The translations under genes and the position numbers were made by a program. Below the pieces are notes generated by a model, which was not told the origin of the DNA, made no database searches, and saw only the letters and a list, made by a program, of their open reading frames with translations. Shown here piece by piece: positions 35,457 through 44,700 of a stretch of DNA of 54,560 bases (position 1 is the first letter of the stretch; each line of letters opens with the position of its first letter). The DNA lies in contig CAJTSJ010000019.1 in assembly GCA_910578785.1 (NCBI GenBank), forward strand, positions 1-54,560. The letters run 5' to 3'. Source of the stretch: an uncultured Muribaculum sp. (lineage in GTDB: Bacteria > Bacteroidota > Bacteroidia > Bacteroidales > Muribaculaceae).

Positions 35457-36959
35457 TTACTTAACTTCTGCGAGAAGTCTCTTACCCTTCTCGATGGCCT
35501 CGTCGATTGTACCGACATTGAGGAACGCCTGCTCGGGATATTCGTCCATCTCGCCGCTGAGAATCATCTTGAAGCCACGGATGGTCTCGCTCAGAGGCAC
35601 CATCACACCGGGAAGACCGGTGAACTGCTCTGCCACGAAGAACGGCTGCGAAAGGAATCGCTGCGCACGACGGGCGCGAGATACGACGAGCTTGTCTTCG
35701 TCCGAAAGTTCATCCACACCGAGGATGGCGATGATGTCCTGGAGTTCGTTATATTTCTGCAGGAGCTGCTTGACGGCCTGCGCGGTCTGGTAATGCTCCT
35801 CGCCGATGATGTGAGGGTCAAGGATTCGCGAAGTCGATTCAAGCGGGTCTACAGCGGGATAGATACCAAGCTCGGCAATCTTACGGCTCAACACCGTGGT
35901 GGCGTCAAGGAAGCTGAAGGTGGTTGCCGGAGCCGGGTCGGTCAAGTCGTCGGCAGGCACGTAGATGGCCTGTACTGACGTAATTGAACCCTGCTTGGTT
36001 GATGTGATTCGTTCCTGAAGGGCACCCATTTCCGATGCAAGGGTCGGCTGGTAACCAACGGCGGAAGGCATACGGCCAAGAAGCGCCGACACCTCGGAAC
36101 CCGCCTGTGTGAAACGGAATATATTGTCGATGAAGAGAAGAATCTCCTTGCCGCCGCCGTCCTGGTCGCGGAACTGCTCGGCCACGGTCAGACCGGAAAG
36201 CGCAACACGCAGACGCGCACCCGGAGGTTCGTTCATCTGGCCGAACACCAGAGTGGCCTGCGACTGAGCCACGTCGTTCATGTCTACGTCGGCAAGATTC
36301 CACTGGCCCTTTTCCATGCCTTCACGGAACTTGTCGCCGTACTTCATTACACCGCTCTCAATCATTTCGCGAAGAAGGTCGTTACCTTCGCGGGTACGTT
36401 CGCCGACACCGGTGAACACCGAGAATCCGTTGTGGCCTTTCGCGATATTGTTGATAAGCTCCATGATGAGCACAGTCTTTCCTACGCCGGCACCGCCGAA
36501 CAGACCGATCTTACCGCCCTTGCTGTAGGGTTCGAGAAGGTCTATCACCTTGATACCGGTAAACAGGATTTCCGTTCCGATGGTCAGCTCGTCAAAAGCG
36601 GGTGCGGGCTGATGGATAGGACGCAAGTCCGAACGGTTCAGGTCGGGGAGGTGGTCGATGGCCTCTCCAATCACGTTGAGCAGACGGCCTTTGACCTGAT
36701 CGCCGGTCGGCACTGCAATCGGACGCCCGAGGTTTTCTACTCGTATACCGCGCTGCAGACCGTCGGTACTCTCCATCGCTACGCAACGCACGGTGTCTTC
36801 ACCGATGTGCTGTTCCACTTCGAGTATCAGGGTCGATCCGTCGGGGCGGTCTACCTTGAGCGCCGTGTAAATGGGAGGAATTACGTTGTCCTCGCCTTCG
36901 AAGGTGACGTCGACCACAGGGCCGATCACCTGAGCTACTTTTCCGAATTTATCGCTCAT
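35457..36959 (-). CDS. atpD: ATP synthase beta subunit
   Basis: The 500-residue catalytic F1 subunit has P-loop 'GLFGGAGVGKTVLIMELINN' (GGAGVGKT), the catalytic-base region 'GVGERTREGNDL', 'LLFIDNIFRFTQAGSEVSALLGR' (Walker B, quoted in part) and the DELSEED-type lever 'DELSDEDKLVV'. Length is slightly above E. coli AtpD (460) owing to short insertions such as 'SGVMKYGDKFREGMEKGQW'. It opens the atp block, 60 bases after nuoH, in the Bacteroidetes-type gene order beta-epsilon-a-c-b-delta-alpha-gamma. Confidence 0.97.
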   Translation of the reverse strand: MSDKFGKVAQVIGPVVDVTFEGEDNVIPPIYTALKVDRPDGSTLILEVEQHIGEDTVRCVAMESTDGLQRGIRVENLGRPIAVPTGDQVKGRLLNVIGEAIDHLPDLNRSDLRPIHQPAPAFDELTIGTEILFTGIKVIDLLEPYSKGGKIGLFGGAGVGKTVLIMELINNIAKGHNGFSVFTGVGERTREGNDLLREMIESGVMKYGDKFREGMEKGQWNLADVDMNDVAQSQATLVFGQMNEPPGARLRVALSGLTVAEQFRDQDGGGKEILLFIDNIFRFTQAGSEVSALLGRMPSAVGYQPTLASEMGALQERITSTKQGSITSVQAIYVPADDLTDPAPATTFSFLDATTVLSRKIAELGIYPAVDPLESTSRILDPHIIGEEHYQTAQAVKQLLQKYNELQDIIAILGVDELSDEDKLVVSRARRAQRFLSQPFFVAEQFTGLPGVMVPLSETIRGFKMILSGEMDEYPEQAFLNVGTIDEAIEKGKRLLAEVK

Positions 36960-37019
36960 CGTGTTTATATTTCAGAGAGGTTATATAGATTCTTTATTAA
37001 TATTCTGTAAGACTAATGA

Positions 37020-38096
37020 TTAGAAGTGGAGATGGTAGCACACCACAATCACCATCAGCACCAGGTTCACCAAGTTGATGGGAAGGAGGTATTTCCACTC
37101 CAGGCTGAGGAGCTGGTCGATTCGCAGACGGGGGAATGTCCACTTGAACCAAATGATTATGAACGAAAGCACGATAGCCTTGCCGATAAACCATAGGGTC
37201 GACGGGATGAAGTCCATGACATTGTTGAATGCGTCCCATCCCGGAATGTGGAGAGGCATCCATCCGCCGAAGAAGAGGAGCGAGGCCACACCTGCCACGA
37301 TAAACAGGTTGAGATATTCGGCCAGATAGAAGAATCCGAAATGTATACCCGAATACTCGGTATGGTAACCCGCGGTAAGCTCACTTTCGGCCTCGGGAAG
37401 GTCAAACGGACCGCGGTTGGTCTCGGCCGTACCGGCGATGATATAGATGATAAACGCGATAATAGCGGGGATGTGTCCCGAAGCTATGAACCAGAGGTCC
37501 TTCTGGGCGTTGACGATGTCGGTCACCGACATCGAGCCGGCAAAGGCCACCATCGTGATCACCGACAGTCCGAGCGACAGCTCATAGCTGACCATCTGCG
37601 CGCCTGAACGCAAGGCACCGATCAAGGTAAACTTGTTGTTACTTGACCATCCTGCCAGAAGTATACCGAGCACGCCGATCGACGACACGGCAAGCAGGAA
37701 GAATATGCCGATATTGAAGTCTATAATCTGAATGCCGTTGCCCCACGGAAGCACGGCGAAGCAGAGCATCGAGGCTATAATCACGAGATAGGGAGCCAGC
37801 GCGAAGAGGAATTTGTCGATATGGTTAAGCGAGATAAGCTCTTTGATAAGAATCTTGAACATATCGGCAAAACTCTGCAGCACACCTAACGGACCTACGC
37901 GGTTCGGGCCGAGACGGCACTGGAACGCGGCGCAGACCTTACGCTCGAAATAGATATAAAACAGAGCCAGAAGGGCATAGGCCAGAAGGAGCACTACTCC
38001 GACCAGGACACATTCGATGACTATGGCCACCCAGGGGGCGCACCATGTCAGAAGCCAGTTATTGAGCCAGTCGGCTCCTTGAGATAAATCGTACAT
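37020..38096 (-). CDS. nuoH: Complex I membrane subunit NuoH
   Basis: The 358-residue subunit is homologous to ND1 and joins the membrane arm to the peripheral arm, forming part of the quinone tunnel. Motifs are 'ERKVCAAFQCRLGPNRVGP' in the first cytoplasmic loop and 'GPFDLPEAESELTAGYHTEY' with the conserved acids lining the quinone path. Eight or nine hydrophobic helices are visible. It is followed by atpD rather than the usual nuoI; the 60-base gap shows no terminator. Confidence 0.95.
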   Translation of the reverse strand: MYDLSQGADWLNNWLLTWCAPWVAIVIECVLVGVVLLLAYALLALFYIYFERKVCAAFQCRLGPNRVGPLGVLQSFADMFKILIKELISLNHIDKFLFALAPYLVIIASMLCFAVLPWGNGIQIIDFNIGIFFLLAVSSIGVLGILLAGWSSNNKFTLIGALRSGAQMVSYELSLGLSVITMVAFAGSMSVTDIVNAQKDLWFIASGHIPAIIAFIIYIIAGTAETNRGPFDLPEAESELTAGYHTEYSGIHFGFFYLAEYLNLFIVAGVASLLFFGGWMPLHIPGWDAFNNVMDFIPSTLWFIGKAIVLSFIIIWFKWTFPRLRIDQLLSLEWKYLLPINLVNLVLMVIVVCYHLHF

Positions 38097-38123
38097 ATCG
38101 GTCTTTATCGTTATGTTTATTTA

Positions 38124-39752
38124 TTAACGGTCAATATCGGGTACCACATAGTCGAGCGTACCTCCGATGGTGATAAGGTCGGCAATCTTTCCGCCGCGGG
38201 TGATGTGGTCTACCACGCCGGCGAGATTCATGCACGGTGAGTTGAATTTCAGACGCATGGGGGTGTTGCCTCCGTTGCTTTCGATGTATACTCCGAAAGC
38301 GCCGCGGCTTGCTTCCACCTGCTGGAACCAGTGTCCTTCGGGGAGCTTGATTACCTTGGGCACCTTGGCGCAGTAGTCGCCTTCGGGTATGCGGTCGACG
38401 AGCTGGGCAAGAATCTTGACCGACTGCTCGATTTCCTTCATACGGGCGAGGAAACGCGCCATCGAGTCGCCCTTTTCAAGCACCACTTCCTCGAAGTCGA
38501 GCTGGTCGTAGATTCCGTAAGGCATCGTCTTGCGCACGTCGCATGCCCATCCGGAAGCACGTCCTGCCGGGCCGGTCACGCCGTAAGATATGGCATCTTC
38601 ACGGCTGAGCAAGCCTACGCCGTCCATACGGTTGCGGGCGATTACGTTGCCGGTGAAGACTGTGTTGTATTCCTTAAGAGCCTTGGGCATTATCTCGATC
38701 AGATTCTTGACATCCTTGACGAAGTCCTTGTCAAGATCGTCCATCACACCGCCTATGCAGTTATAGTTGAATGTCATGCGAGCACCGCAGGTCTTCTCCA
38801 GGATGTTCAGGATGGTTTCGCGCTCACGCATGGCGTAGAACAGCATTGTGGTGGCGCCGAGGTCCATACAGAAAGTTCCGATAAAGAGCAGATGCGAGGA
38901 TATGCGCATCAGCTCGTCCATCATCACGCGGATCACCTTGGCACGTTCGGGCACCTCGATGCCCATGGCCTTTTCTATACAGAGACATAGACAGTGACGG
39001 TTCTGCTGGGCCGACAGATAGTCCAGACGGTCGGTAAAATGCAAAGTCTGTGGATAGCCGAGGCCTTCGCTCAGTTTTTCGATTCCACGGTGGATATATC
39101 CCAGATAGATGTCGATTTTCTTGATTGTCTCGCCGTCGACCGATGTGCGGAAACGAAGCACACCGTGTGTTGCCGGGTGCTGCGGACCGATGTTGACCAC
39201 AAAGTCTTCCGGAGCGAATATCTCGACCTCCTTCTTGGTCACAGTGCCGTCGGGGTTCTCCTGATAGGTCACGGTAGAGTCCTCTACGGCCTCATGGTCA
39301 AGTCTTACCGGATTCACTTCCGGGTCGGCGTTGTAGTCCTTGCGCAGTGGATATCCCACCCAGTCGTTGCGCAGGAACAGACGGCGCATGTCGGGATGGT
39401 TGATAAATATGATACCGAAGTAGTCGTATACTTCGCGCTCGTAAAGGTTAGCCACGGCCCAGAGGTCGGAGATGCTGTGGAGCATCGGCTTCTCGCGGTC
39501 GGTGGTCGACACCTTCACCGATATATGTGTATTATATTTGGTAGAAGTGAGGTAATACATGCAACCGAGCGATTCGGTCCAGTCCATGCCGACGATAGCC
39601 ACCAGATAGTCGTAGCTCAATTCGGCATCCTCCTTCAAAGTCTTAGCAAGACTATGCCATTTAGCATCGGGAATATTCACCAACAGCCATTCGCCCTCAG
39701 TGAAAGTCGCTTCGGGGAACAGTTTGATAATCTTTTCCTGAACGTTTGCCAT
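38124..39752 (-). CDS. nuoCD: Complex I fused subunit NuoCD
   Basis: The 542-residue fusion has NuoC (about residues 1-170, with 'NLYEREVYDYFGIIFINHPDMR') joined to NuoD (about 190-542). NuoD starts 'NIGPQHPATHGVLRF', containing the His that, with a Tyr in the following motifs, binds the quinone head. 'YLGYIHRGIEK', 'RLDYLSAQQN' and 'GPAGRASG' are also typical. A C-D fusion is normal in Bacteroidetes and enterobacteria. It sits 65 bases after nuoB and 27 before nuoH. Confidence 0.96.
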   Translation of the reverse strand: MANVQEKIIKLFPEATFTEGEWLLVNIPDAKWHSLAKTLKEDAELSYDYLVAIVGMDWTESLGCMYYLTSTKYNTHISVKVSTTDREKPMLHSISDLWAVANLYEREVYDYFGIIFINHPDMRRLFLRNDWVGYPLRKDYNADPEVNPVRLDHEAVEDSTVTYQENPDGTVTKKEVEIFAPEDFVVNIGPQHPATHGVLRFRTSVDGETIKKIDIYLGYIHRGIEKLSEGLGYPQTLHFTDRLDYLSAQQNRHCLCLCIEKAMGIEVPERAKVIRVMMDELMRISSHLLFIGTFCMDLGATTMLFYAMRERETILNILEKTCGARMTFNYNCIGGVMDDLDKDFVKDVKNLIEIMPKALKEYNTVFTGNVIARNRMDGVGLLSREDAISYGVTGPAGRASGWACDVRKTMPYGIYDQLDFEEVVLEKGDSMARFLARMKEIEQSVKILAQLVDRIPEGDYCAKVPKVIKLPEGHWFQQVEASRGAFGVYIESNGGNTPMRLKFNSPCMNLAGVVDHITRGGKIADLITIGGTLDYVVPDIDR

Positions 39753-39817
39753 AAGTGTGATATTGTTGGATTTATTTATAAATTCTGGTTAATTCGCTTC
39801 ATTACGGGGCCGGAGGG

Positions 39818-40420
39818 CTACTTGTCTTCAATCGGATGCTCGTCAAGGAACTTGCCGACCTTCTCCTGGCGGTTGACACCGCCGAAGAATTTCTCCACCT
39901 TAACCTTTCTCGACAGCTGCATGATACCGTATATCATGGCCTCTGGACGGGGAGGACATCCGGGAACGTATACGTCGACGGGAATGATGTCGCCGACGCC
40001 CTTCACCACGTGATATGAATTCTTGAACGGACCTCCGGAGATGGCACATCCGCCGCAGGCAATCACATATTTAGGCTCGGCAAGCTGGTCGTACAGACGG
40101 CGCACCACCGGGGCCATACGGTGAACGATGGTTCCGGCCACCATCATGAAGTCGGCCTGACGCGGGGAGGCACGTGCCACTTCCCAGCCAAAACGCGCCA
40201 TGTCATAGCGCGCCGCTCCGAGCGCGATAAATTCAATACCGCAGCAACTGGTGGCGAAAGTGAGCGGCCAGAGCGAGTTGGAACGCCCCCAGTTGATAAG
40301 TTTGTCAAAAGTGCCGACCACGACGTTAACGCCGTTGTCCTTAAGCTCCTTGACAAGATGTTCGATGTATTCGTTGTCCTTCCAGTCGGCGTAAGGCATG
40401 CCCTTTGTCGTTACTTCCAT
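39818..40420 (-). CDS. nuoB: Complex I iron-sulfur subunit NuoB
   Basis: The 200-residue subunit carries the terminal N2 [4Fe-4S] cluster that reduces quinone. Likely ligands are the adjacent Cys59-Cys60 ('TSCCGIEF'), Cys125 ('ACGGCAISGG') and Cys155 ('VPGCPPRPEA'). The ATG at 40420 is chosen over a frame opening at 40489 because it starts at the normal place for the family and overlaps the nuoA stop as ATGGAAGTAA. This gives 10 shared bases and probable translational coupling. Confidence 0.95.
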   Translation of the reverse strand: MEVTTKGMPYADWKDNEYIEHLVKELKDNGVNVVVGTFDKLINWGRSNSLWPLTFATSCCGIEFIALGAARYDMARFGWEVARASPRQADFMMVAGTIVHRMAPVVRRLYDQLAEPKYVIACGGCAISGGPFKNSYHVVKGVGDIIPVDVYVPGCPPRPEAMIYGIMQLSRKVKVEKFFGGVNRQEKVGKFLDEHPIEDK

Positions 40421-40785
40421 TCGAGCGCTCCTTTCCGCCAGGCATAGACAAGACCCAGCACTAAAATTCCAAAAAACAAAGCGATACAAAGCAGACCGTC
40501 GGTTCCGAGGGTGCGCATGTTAACGGCCCAGGGATAGAGGAACACTGTTTCGACGTCAAACATAAGGAACAGGATGGCGTAAAGATAGTAACCTACCTTA
40601 AACTGCGCCATGCTCTCTCCTCGCGTCGGGATACCGCACTCATAAGCTTCACCTTTCTGCGCATTGTACGACTTCGGGGAAATCAGCCCCGCCATCACAA
40701 GCGCCAATGCCACTAAAGCCACACCGGTAAGCGCGGCTACTACGGCAAGGGTAGAATTTTGAATACCAAAAACTAATGATACCAT
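40411..40785 (-). CDS. nuoA: Complex I membrane subunit NuoA
   Basis: The 124-residue, three-helix subunit is homologous to ND3. The flexible loop between helices 1 and 2 has 'EAYECGIPTRGESMAQF', with the conserved Cys of the active/deactive switch region; 'FKVGYYLYAILFLMFDVE' is the classic NuoA signature. First gene of the nuo-atp cluster. A promoter candidate lies about 240 bases upstream (41025-41053). Confidence 0.95.
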   Translation of the reverse strand: MVSLVFGIQNSTLAVVAALTGVALVALALVMAGLISPKSYNAQKGEAYECGIPTRGESMAQFKVGYYLYAILFLMFDVETVFLYPWAVNMRTLGTDGLLCIALFFGILVLGLVYAWRKGALEWK

Positions 40786-40818
40786 ATTTTTATTCTAATA
40801 TATTCGCTATGCCAAATG

Positions 40819-40843
40819 GCCATTTAACATTTGTATAAATGGC
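40819..40843 (-). promoter_or_regulatory. Inverted repeat in the nuoA leader
   Basis: An 8-bp perfect repeat, GCCATTTA (40819-40826) with TAAATGGC (40836-40843), has a nine-base loop and lies 34 bases before the nuoA ATG. It could be an RNA hairpin in the leader or a binding site for a dimeric regulator. Nothing in the window identifies the regulator. Confidence 0.35.
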
Positions 40844-41024
40844 AAATTAACGTTTCGTGTCTAAAATTCGGCGTATCGCATGCACTCCAAACGACCGCAA
40901 GCCCACATGGGCGGGGTGTTAGTCATGGTTTGACACACAGTCTTCCTGACGATATTTCGTCCTGACTTATAGATAGTTACAAAATAATTTTAAGCAAATT
41001 TGTAATTTCCTTATAAATCTTTTG

Positions 41025-41053
41025 CAAAGATAAGAATTTTTTCGAAACTCAAC
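41025..41053 (-). promoter_or_regulatory. Promoter candidate for the nuo-atp cluster
   Basis: On the minus strand the -7 box TATCTTTG (41032 down to 41025) exactly fits TAnnTTTG. A GTTG (41053-41050) stands 17 bases upstream as a near match to the -33 TTTG. The start would be near 41017, leaving a leader of roughly 230 bases. The leader (40786-41017) holds no gene; it contains GCCC-acat-GGGC (40901-40912) and the inverted repeat at 40819-40843. Confidence 0.5.
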
Positions 41054-41187
41054 GCCATAAAATTTGTCCAAAAACCGAACATCTATGGTCAGTACAGCCC
41101 CAAACTCCCCATCCGCACCACACACCGACACGACAGGGCACCGGCATGGCGCGTCGGCAGACACACCACCACTGGCCACGGAAAAGC

Positions 41188-41711
41188 GCGTCGTAGACGC
41201 AAAAGGCTCCGGAGGAGCCGGAACAGGTGGTAGCCAGTAGCAAAGGCGCCGTAGGCGACTGTCGCTACTGGGAAAACGGCGCACCCCCACGCCAATCGCG
41301 CCGTAGGTGCGACACTACAAGATTCAGAAAACGTATCGCTACTCTGTAGCGATTTGGGTTGGGAACGCTCCCCCTTACAGTGGCCACGGACACCTACGGT
41401 GCCCTCGCCACTGCCTACAACCGGCTTACGCTCCTCCGGAGCTTATGCGCCAACGGCGCAACCAATATTTAGACAGATGACAGCGTCCTCTTCGAGGACT
41501 TTATTTATCATGTTTGCATCCTGCACCCCACGACTGGCGTCATGGGGTTAACCACAATATCGTCCTCTACGAGGACTTTTACCGGACGCCTCCCCAAAAA
41601 TGCGGAGACCCAGAGACGCGAATCCCCCGAACGGAGAGACCCAGAAATGGGGAATCCCCCGTTCGGGGGATGATATTATGGTTAACCCCGGGACACATGT
41701 CCCGGGGTTAA
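41188..41711. repeat. Cluster of short triloop hairpins (block 1)
   Basis: No gene is supported in 41054-41788. The stretch has at least ten short hairpins with three-base loops and differing stems: GCGTC-gta-GACGC (41188), GGCTCC-gga-GGAGCC (41205), CGCC-gta-GGCG (41247) nested in CCAGTAGC/GCTACTGG (41234-41271), GCGCC-gta-GGTGC (41298), TCGCTAC-tct-GTAGCGA (41336), CACC-tac-GGTG (41391), GCTCC-tcc-GGAGC (41430), TGCGCC-aac-GGCGCA (41446), GTCCTC-ttc-GAGGAC (41485) and GTCCTC-tac-GAGGAC (41562). Two longer palindromes follow: TCCCCC-gttc-GGGGGA (41655-41670) and a 14-bp pair at 41682-41695/41698-41711. The same motif style recurs at 49.5-50.3 kb. Confidence 0.75.
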
Positions 41712-41740
41712 AAAGCCGGGACGCTTCATGCGCCCCGGCT
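41710..41740 (-). terminator. Intrinsic terminator of the secreted-protein gene
   Basis: On the minus strand the stem AGCCGGG/CCCGGCT, extended by GCGC/GCGT pairing with one mismatch, is followed by TTTTTAA. It lies 48 bases after the stop codon at 41789. A further 7-bp hairpin, GTCAGGC-cgaa-GCCTGAC, stands between them at 41751-41768. Confidence 0.7.
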
Positions 41741-41788
41741 ATGGGAGATGGTCAGGCCGAAGCCTGACCGGAATAATCGCTAATTAAA

Positions 41789-44700
41789 TTATTTTACGAG
41801 AACCTTGGCAACCTTAGCGCCGGCCTTCACTACGTAAACACCGGGAGTTACAGTTGCTACAGTCTTAGCTTCGCCGGCGGCGGCAAATACCACCTTACCG
41901 TCAACAGCTACAACACTTACCTGGAGACCTTCAGCACCGGTTACGATGATCTGGCCTGCCTCGGCAACGATTTCAACACCTGCAAGAACATTGTCGATAC
42001 CGGTGGTAGTAACCATGATCTTGTCAGAAGCCTTAGACTCACCAACGGTGTAAACTGCAGTTACAGCATACTCGTTGTTCTGTGCTACAGCCTCAGTGTC
42101 GAGGTATTCGCATTCAGCTTCGGGTTCAGCGTTAACCTTAACGGCGTTGCGATATACGTTGTAACCTACAATCGACAGATCCTTGAAGTCGATACCTGTC
42201 TCATAAGTAACATCGTCGATCATAAGCATGAATGATCCGGAAGCGCAAGAGCGGATAGCGAAGTACTTGGCACCTTCGGGAATCTCTGCAGAGTAGAGAG
42301 TCCATTCACCGGGGACAATACCGCCTGCACCTTCAATCTTAACAAATTCCTTAGTGTCGAGTGAACCGTTAGAGTAGTAAACCTCGACCTTTTCAGGATA
42401 CTTTGCAGAGTAGCTCTTGGCGAAGAACGAGATGGTCTGAGCGTTGCCGGTCAACATCGGTGAGATAGCCCAGTCGTCAGCCTGACCGTCGTCGTAGCGG
42501 AACATGGCGGCAAGATACTTGGTACCTGAGTGAGCGGCAAATGTCTGGTTGAACTGAGGAAGTGAAGCATCGAATACGAAGAACGATGCGGCTGTAGATG
42601 AGGGAGTGATGCCCGGAACGTCGGTATCCTGGAATCCACCGACGGGCGAACCGTCAACGTCAACAAATGTCCAGCCTTCGAATTCCATATCACCGGCTTC
42701 GCCTGCCTCAAAGTCTTCCACCTTAGCAGTAAAGTTAGAACCGGTCAGGTCAGGTTCACCCCAGCTGAGCTGAACGCCTTCGGGAGTAACTTCACCTGCG
42801 AGATCAACAGGAACAGGATAGATAGATACCTTCGGAGTAACCACAAATGCATCGGTCACGTTGTTGGCCTTGTTTTCGTCGCCTTCGTAGATAACTTCAG
42901 CTACGAATTCAACAGGCTCTTCGTCAACAGCAGAGAATGCATAGGGAACCTGGAATGTCTTAGCGGCACCCATTTCAAGAGCTTCACCTTCAAGAGTAGC
43001 GAAGACTACGTTGTTGGCCTTAAGCTTGGCAACATATGCTTCAGAAGCCATGTCAGCCTCGTTCTTGATAGTAACGTTAACATTGATTTCCTTGCCTGGA
43101 ACTACAGTGGCAGGAGCGTCAACCTTAACAGAGAGGTCCTTCTGAACCCTGTCGGCTACCTTAAAGGCATCAAACATTATGTTAGCGTACTTCTGGATGC
43201 TACCGCCGACCTTGATTTCAATCTCCTTACCTGCATAGTCTGAAAGGTCGATAAGAACCTTGTTCCAAGAATTAGCGGCACCGGTTTCGCTTACATAATT
43301 TTCGTAAACCAGCTGATATCCGTCAGCGTTGCTGCGGTCATTGATATAAACCTCGATTATATTTGCATCATCATTACCTATGTTATAAGTAAAGAATGTG
43401 AATGCAGGATCCTCAAGATTTGCAATAGTAAACTTACCGAGCATAATAGCGGCCGCATCATCAAGATACTGACCTTGCATAATGATATAGCCACCATCAA
43501 GATCGGCAGAAGCCAAATCAGAGAATGTATCATCGGTAGCAAGCGCCCATTTAGCGCTTCCGGCTACATCAGTAATTACAATGCCGTGGCTGGGACCGCC
43601 GTTGGCAAATGATTCGAAGTAACCGTCGTAAGGAGTACCTACGAAGCCCTGCGCAAGAGCGCCTTCGCCTTCGCCGCGCTTAGAGTTGGCGAATACGGCA
43701 TACTGGATATAATCCTGTTCGCCGGCGGCAACCGGAGTGCAGACATACTTAGGTTCTGTCAAACCGTCAGCAAGCAGTGTGCGGCCGGTCTGAGTCAGCT
43801 CATAAACTGAATAAGTAGGAGTGATAGCGTTGCCACGAACGTCCTTAGTCACAGCATCCCAAGAGATGGTAACTTCACCGGGCTTGGATACAAGCTCGTT
43901 CATCTTAACGTTTGCGATAGCTTCGGGATAGTCGATACCGATGTAAGCGGAAGCAGAAGCGGGATCGCCGGCACCGTTTTCATTGTAAGCTACAACGGTG
44001 AAGTTGTAAGTGCCGTCTTCTTCAACTACTGCAGGAACAGTAATCTTAGTGTTAACCAAAGGACGCGGAGTAGCGATGACTTCACCGTCCATAAGAACCT
44101 CAATCTTGGTCAGTTCCTTGATGTCCTTACCGGAGAGGAGCTTAGCGGGAGAAACGAACGACAATGTAGCGTAGAGGTCGCCGTTGGTACCCGGCTCTAC
44201 AACGAGGTCAGATACAGCAGCAGGAATGTCTGCATTCATAGCACCTGAAACCTTGAGATTGTCAAGGCAGAGATAGTACATATTAGCGGCGGAGATACCA
44301 TGGAAGCCGAAATTGTAATATCCCGTAGTTTCAGGAACAATTCTAACCTTCATGTGAACCCATTGAGAAGAAGAAGTTTTGATTTCAGTGGGCTCAATGA
44401 GAACCTTGGTCATAGCCTCTACTGTAGCGGCATTACCCATCATGACTTCGATAAGTTCAGGATAAGTTGTACTCTGTCCACGTACGTCAAATTCGAGCTC
44501 ATAGAGCTTAGAAGCTTCAAGCTTGATCGGAGCGGTAATCAACCAGTCGTCCATAGCGACCTTCGTGTTGTAAGCTACACGAACATAACCGTCGTTGTAT
44601 GTCCAGGACTTGTTGTCGCCATTAGCGTCGATAACTGTGAATACTGCAAGGTCGTCAGCGCTGTCGAATTCGCAAGAATAAGGAGTGTTGAAGCCCTTAC

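Noticed and set aside
38994..40013. Open frame of 339 codons on the plus strand opposite nuoCD and nuoB
   Set aside because: It is antisense to conserved complex I genes, spans two of them, and has no domain or start signal; it reflects codon usage of the minus-strand genes.
40420..40489. Upstream start for nuoB at 40489
   Set aside because: It would add 23 residues unlike any NuoB and run deep into nuoA; the ATG at 40420 overlaps the nuoA stop in a typical coupling arrangement.
40966..41711. Short open frames in the hairpin cluster upstream of nuoA
   Set aside because: They are limited to 60-110 codons, made of hairpin sequence in different frames, with no family resemblance or signals.
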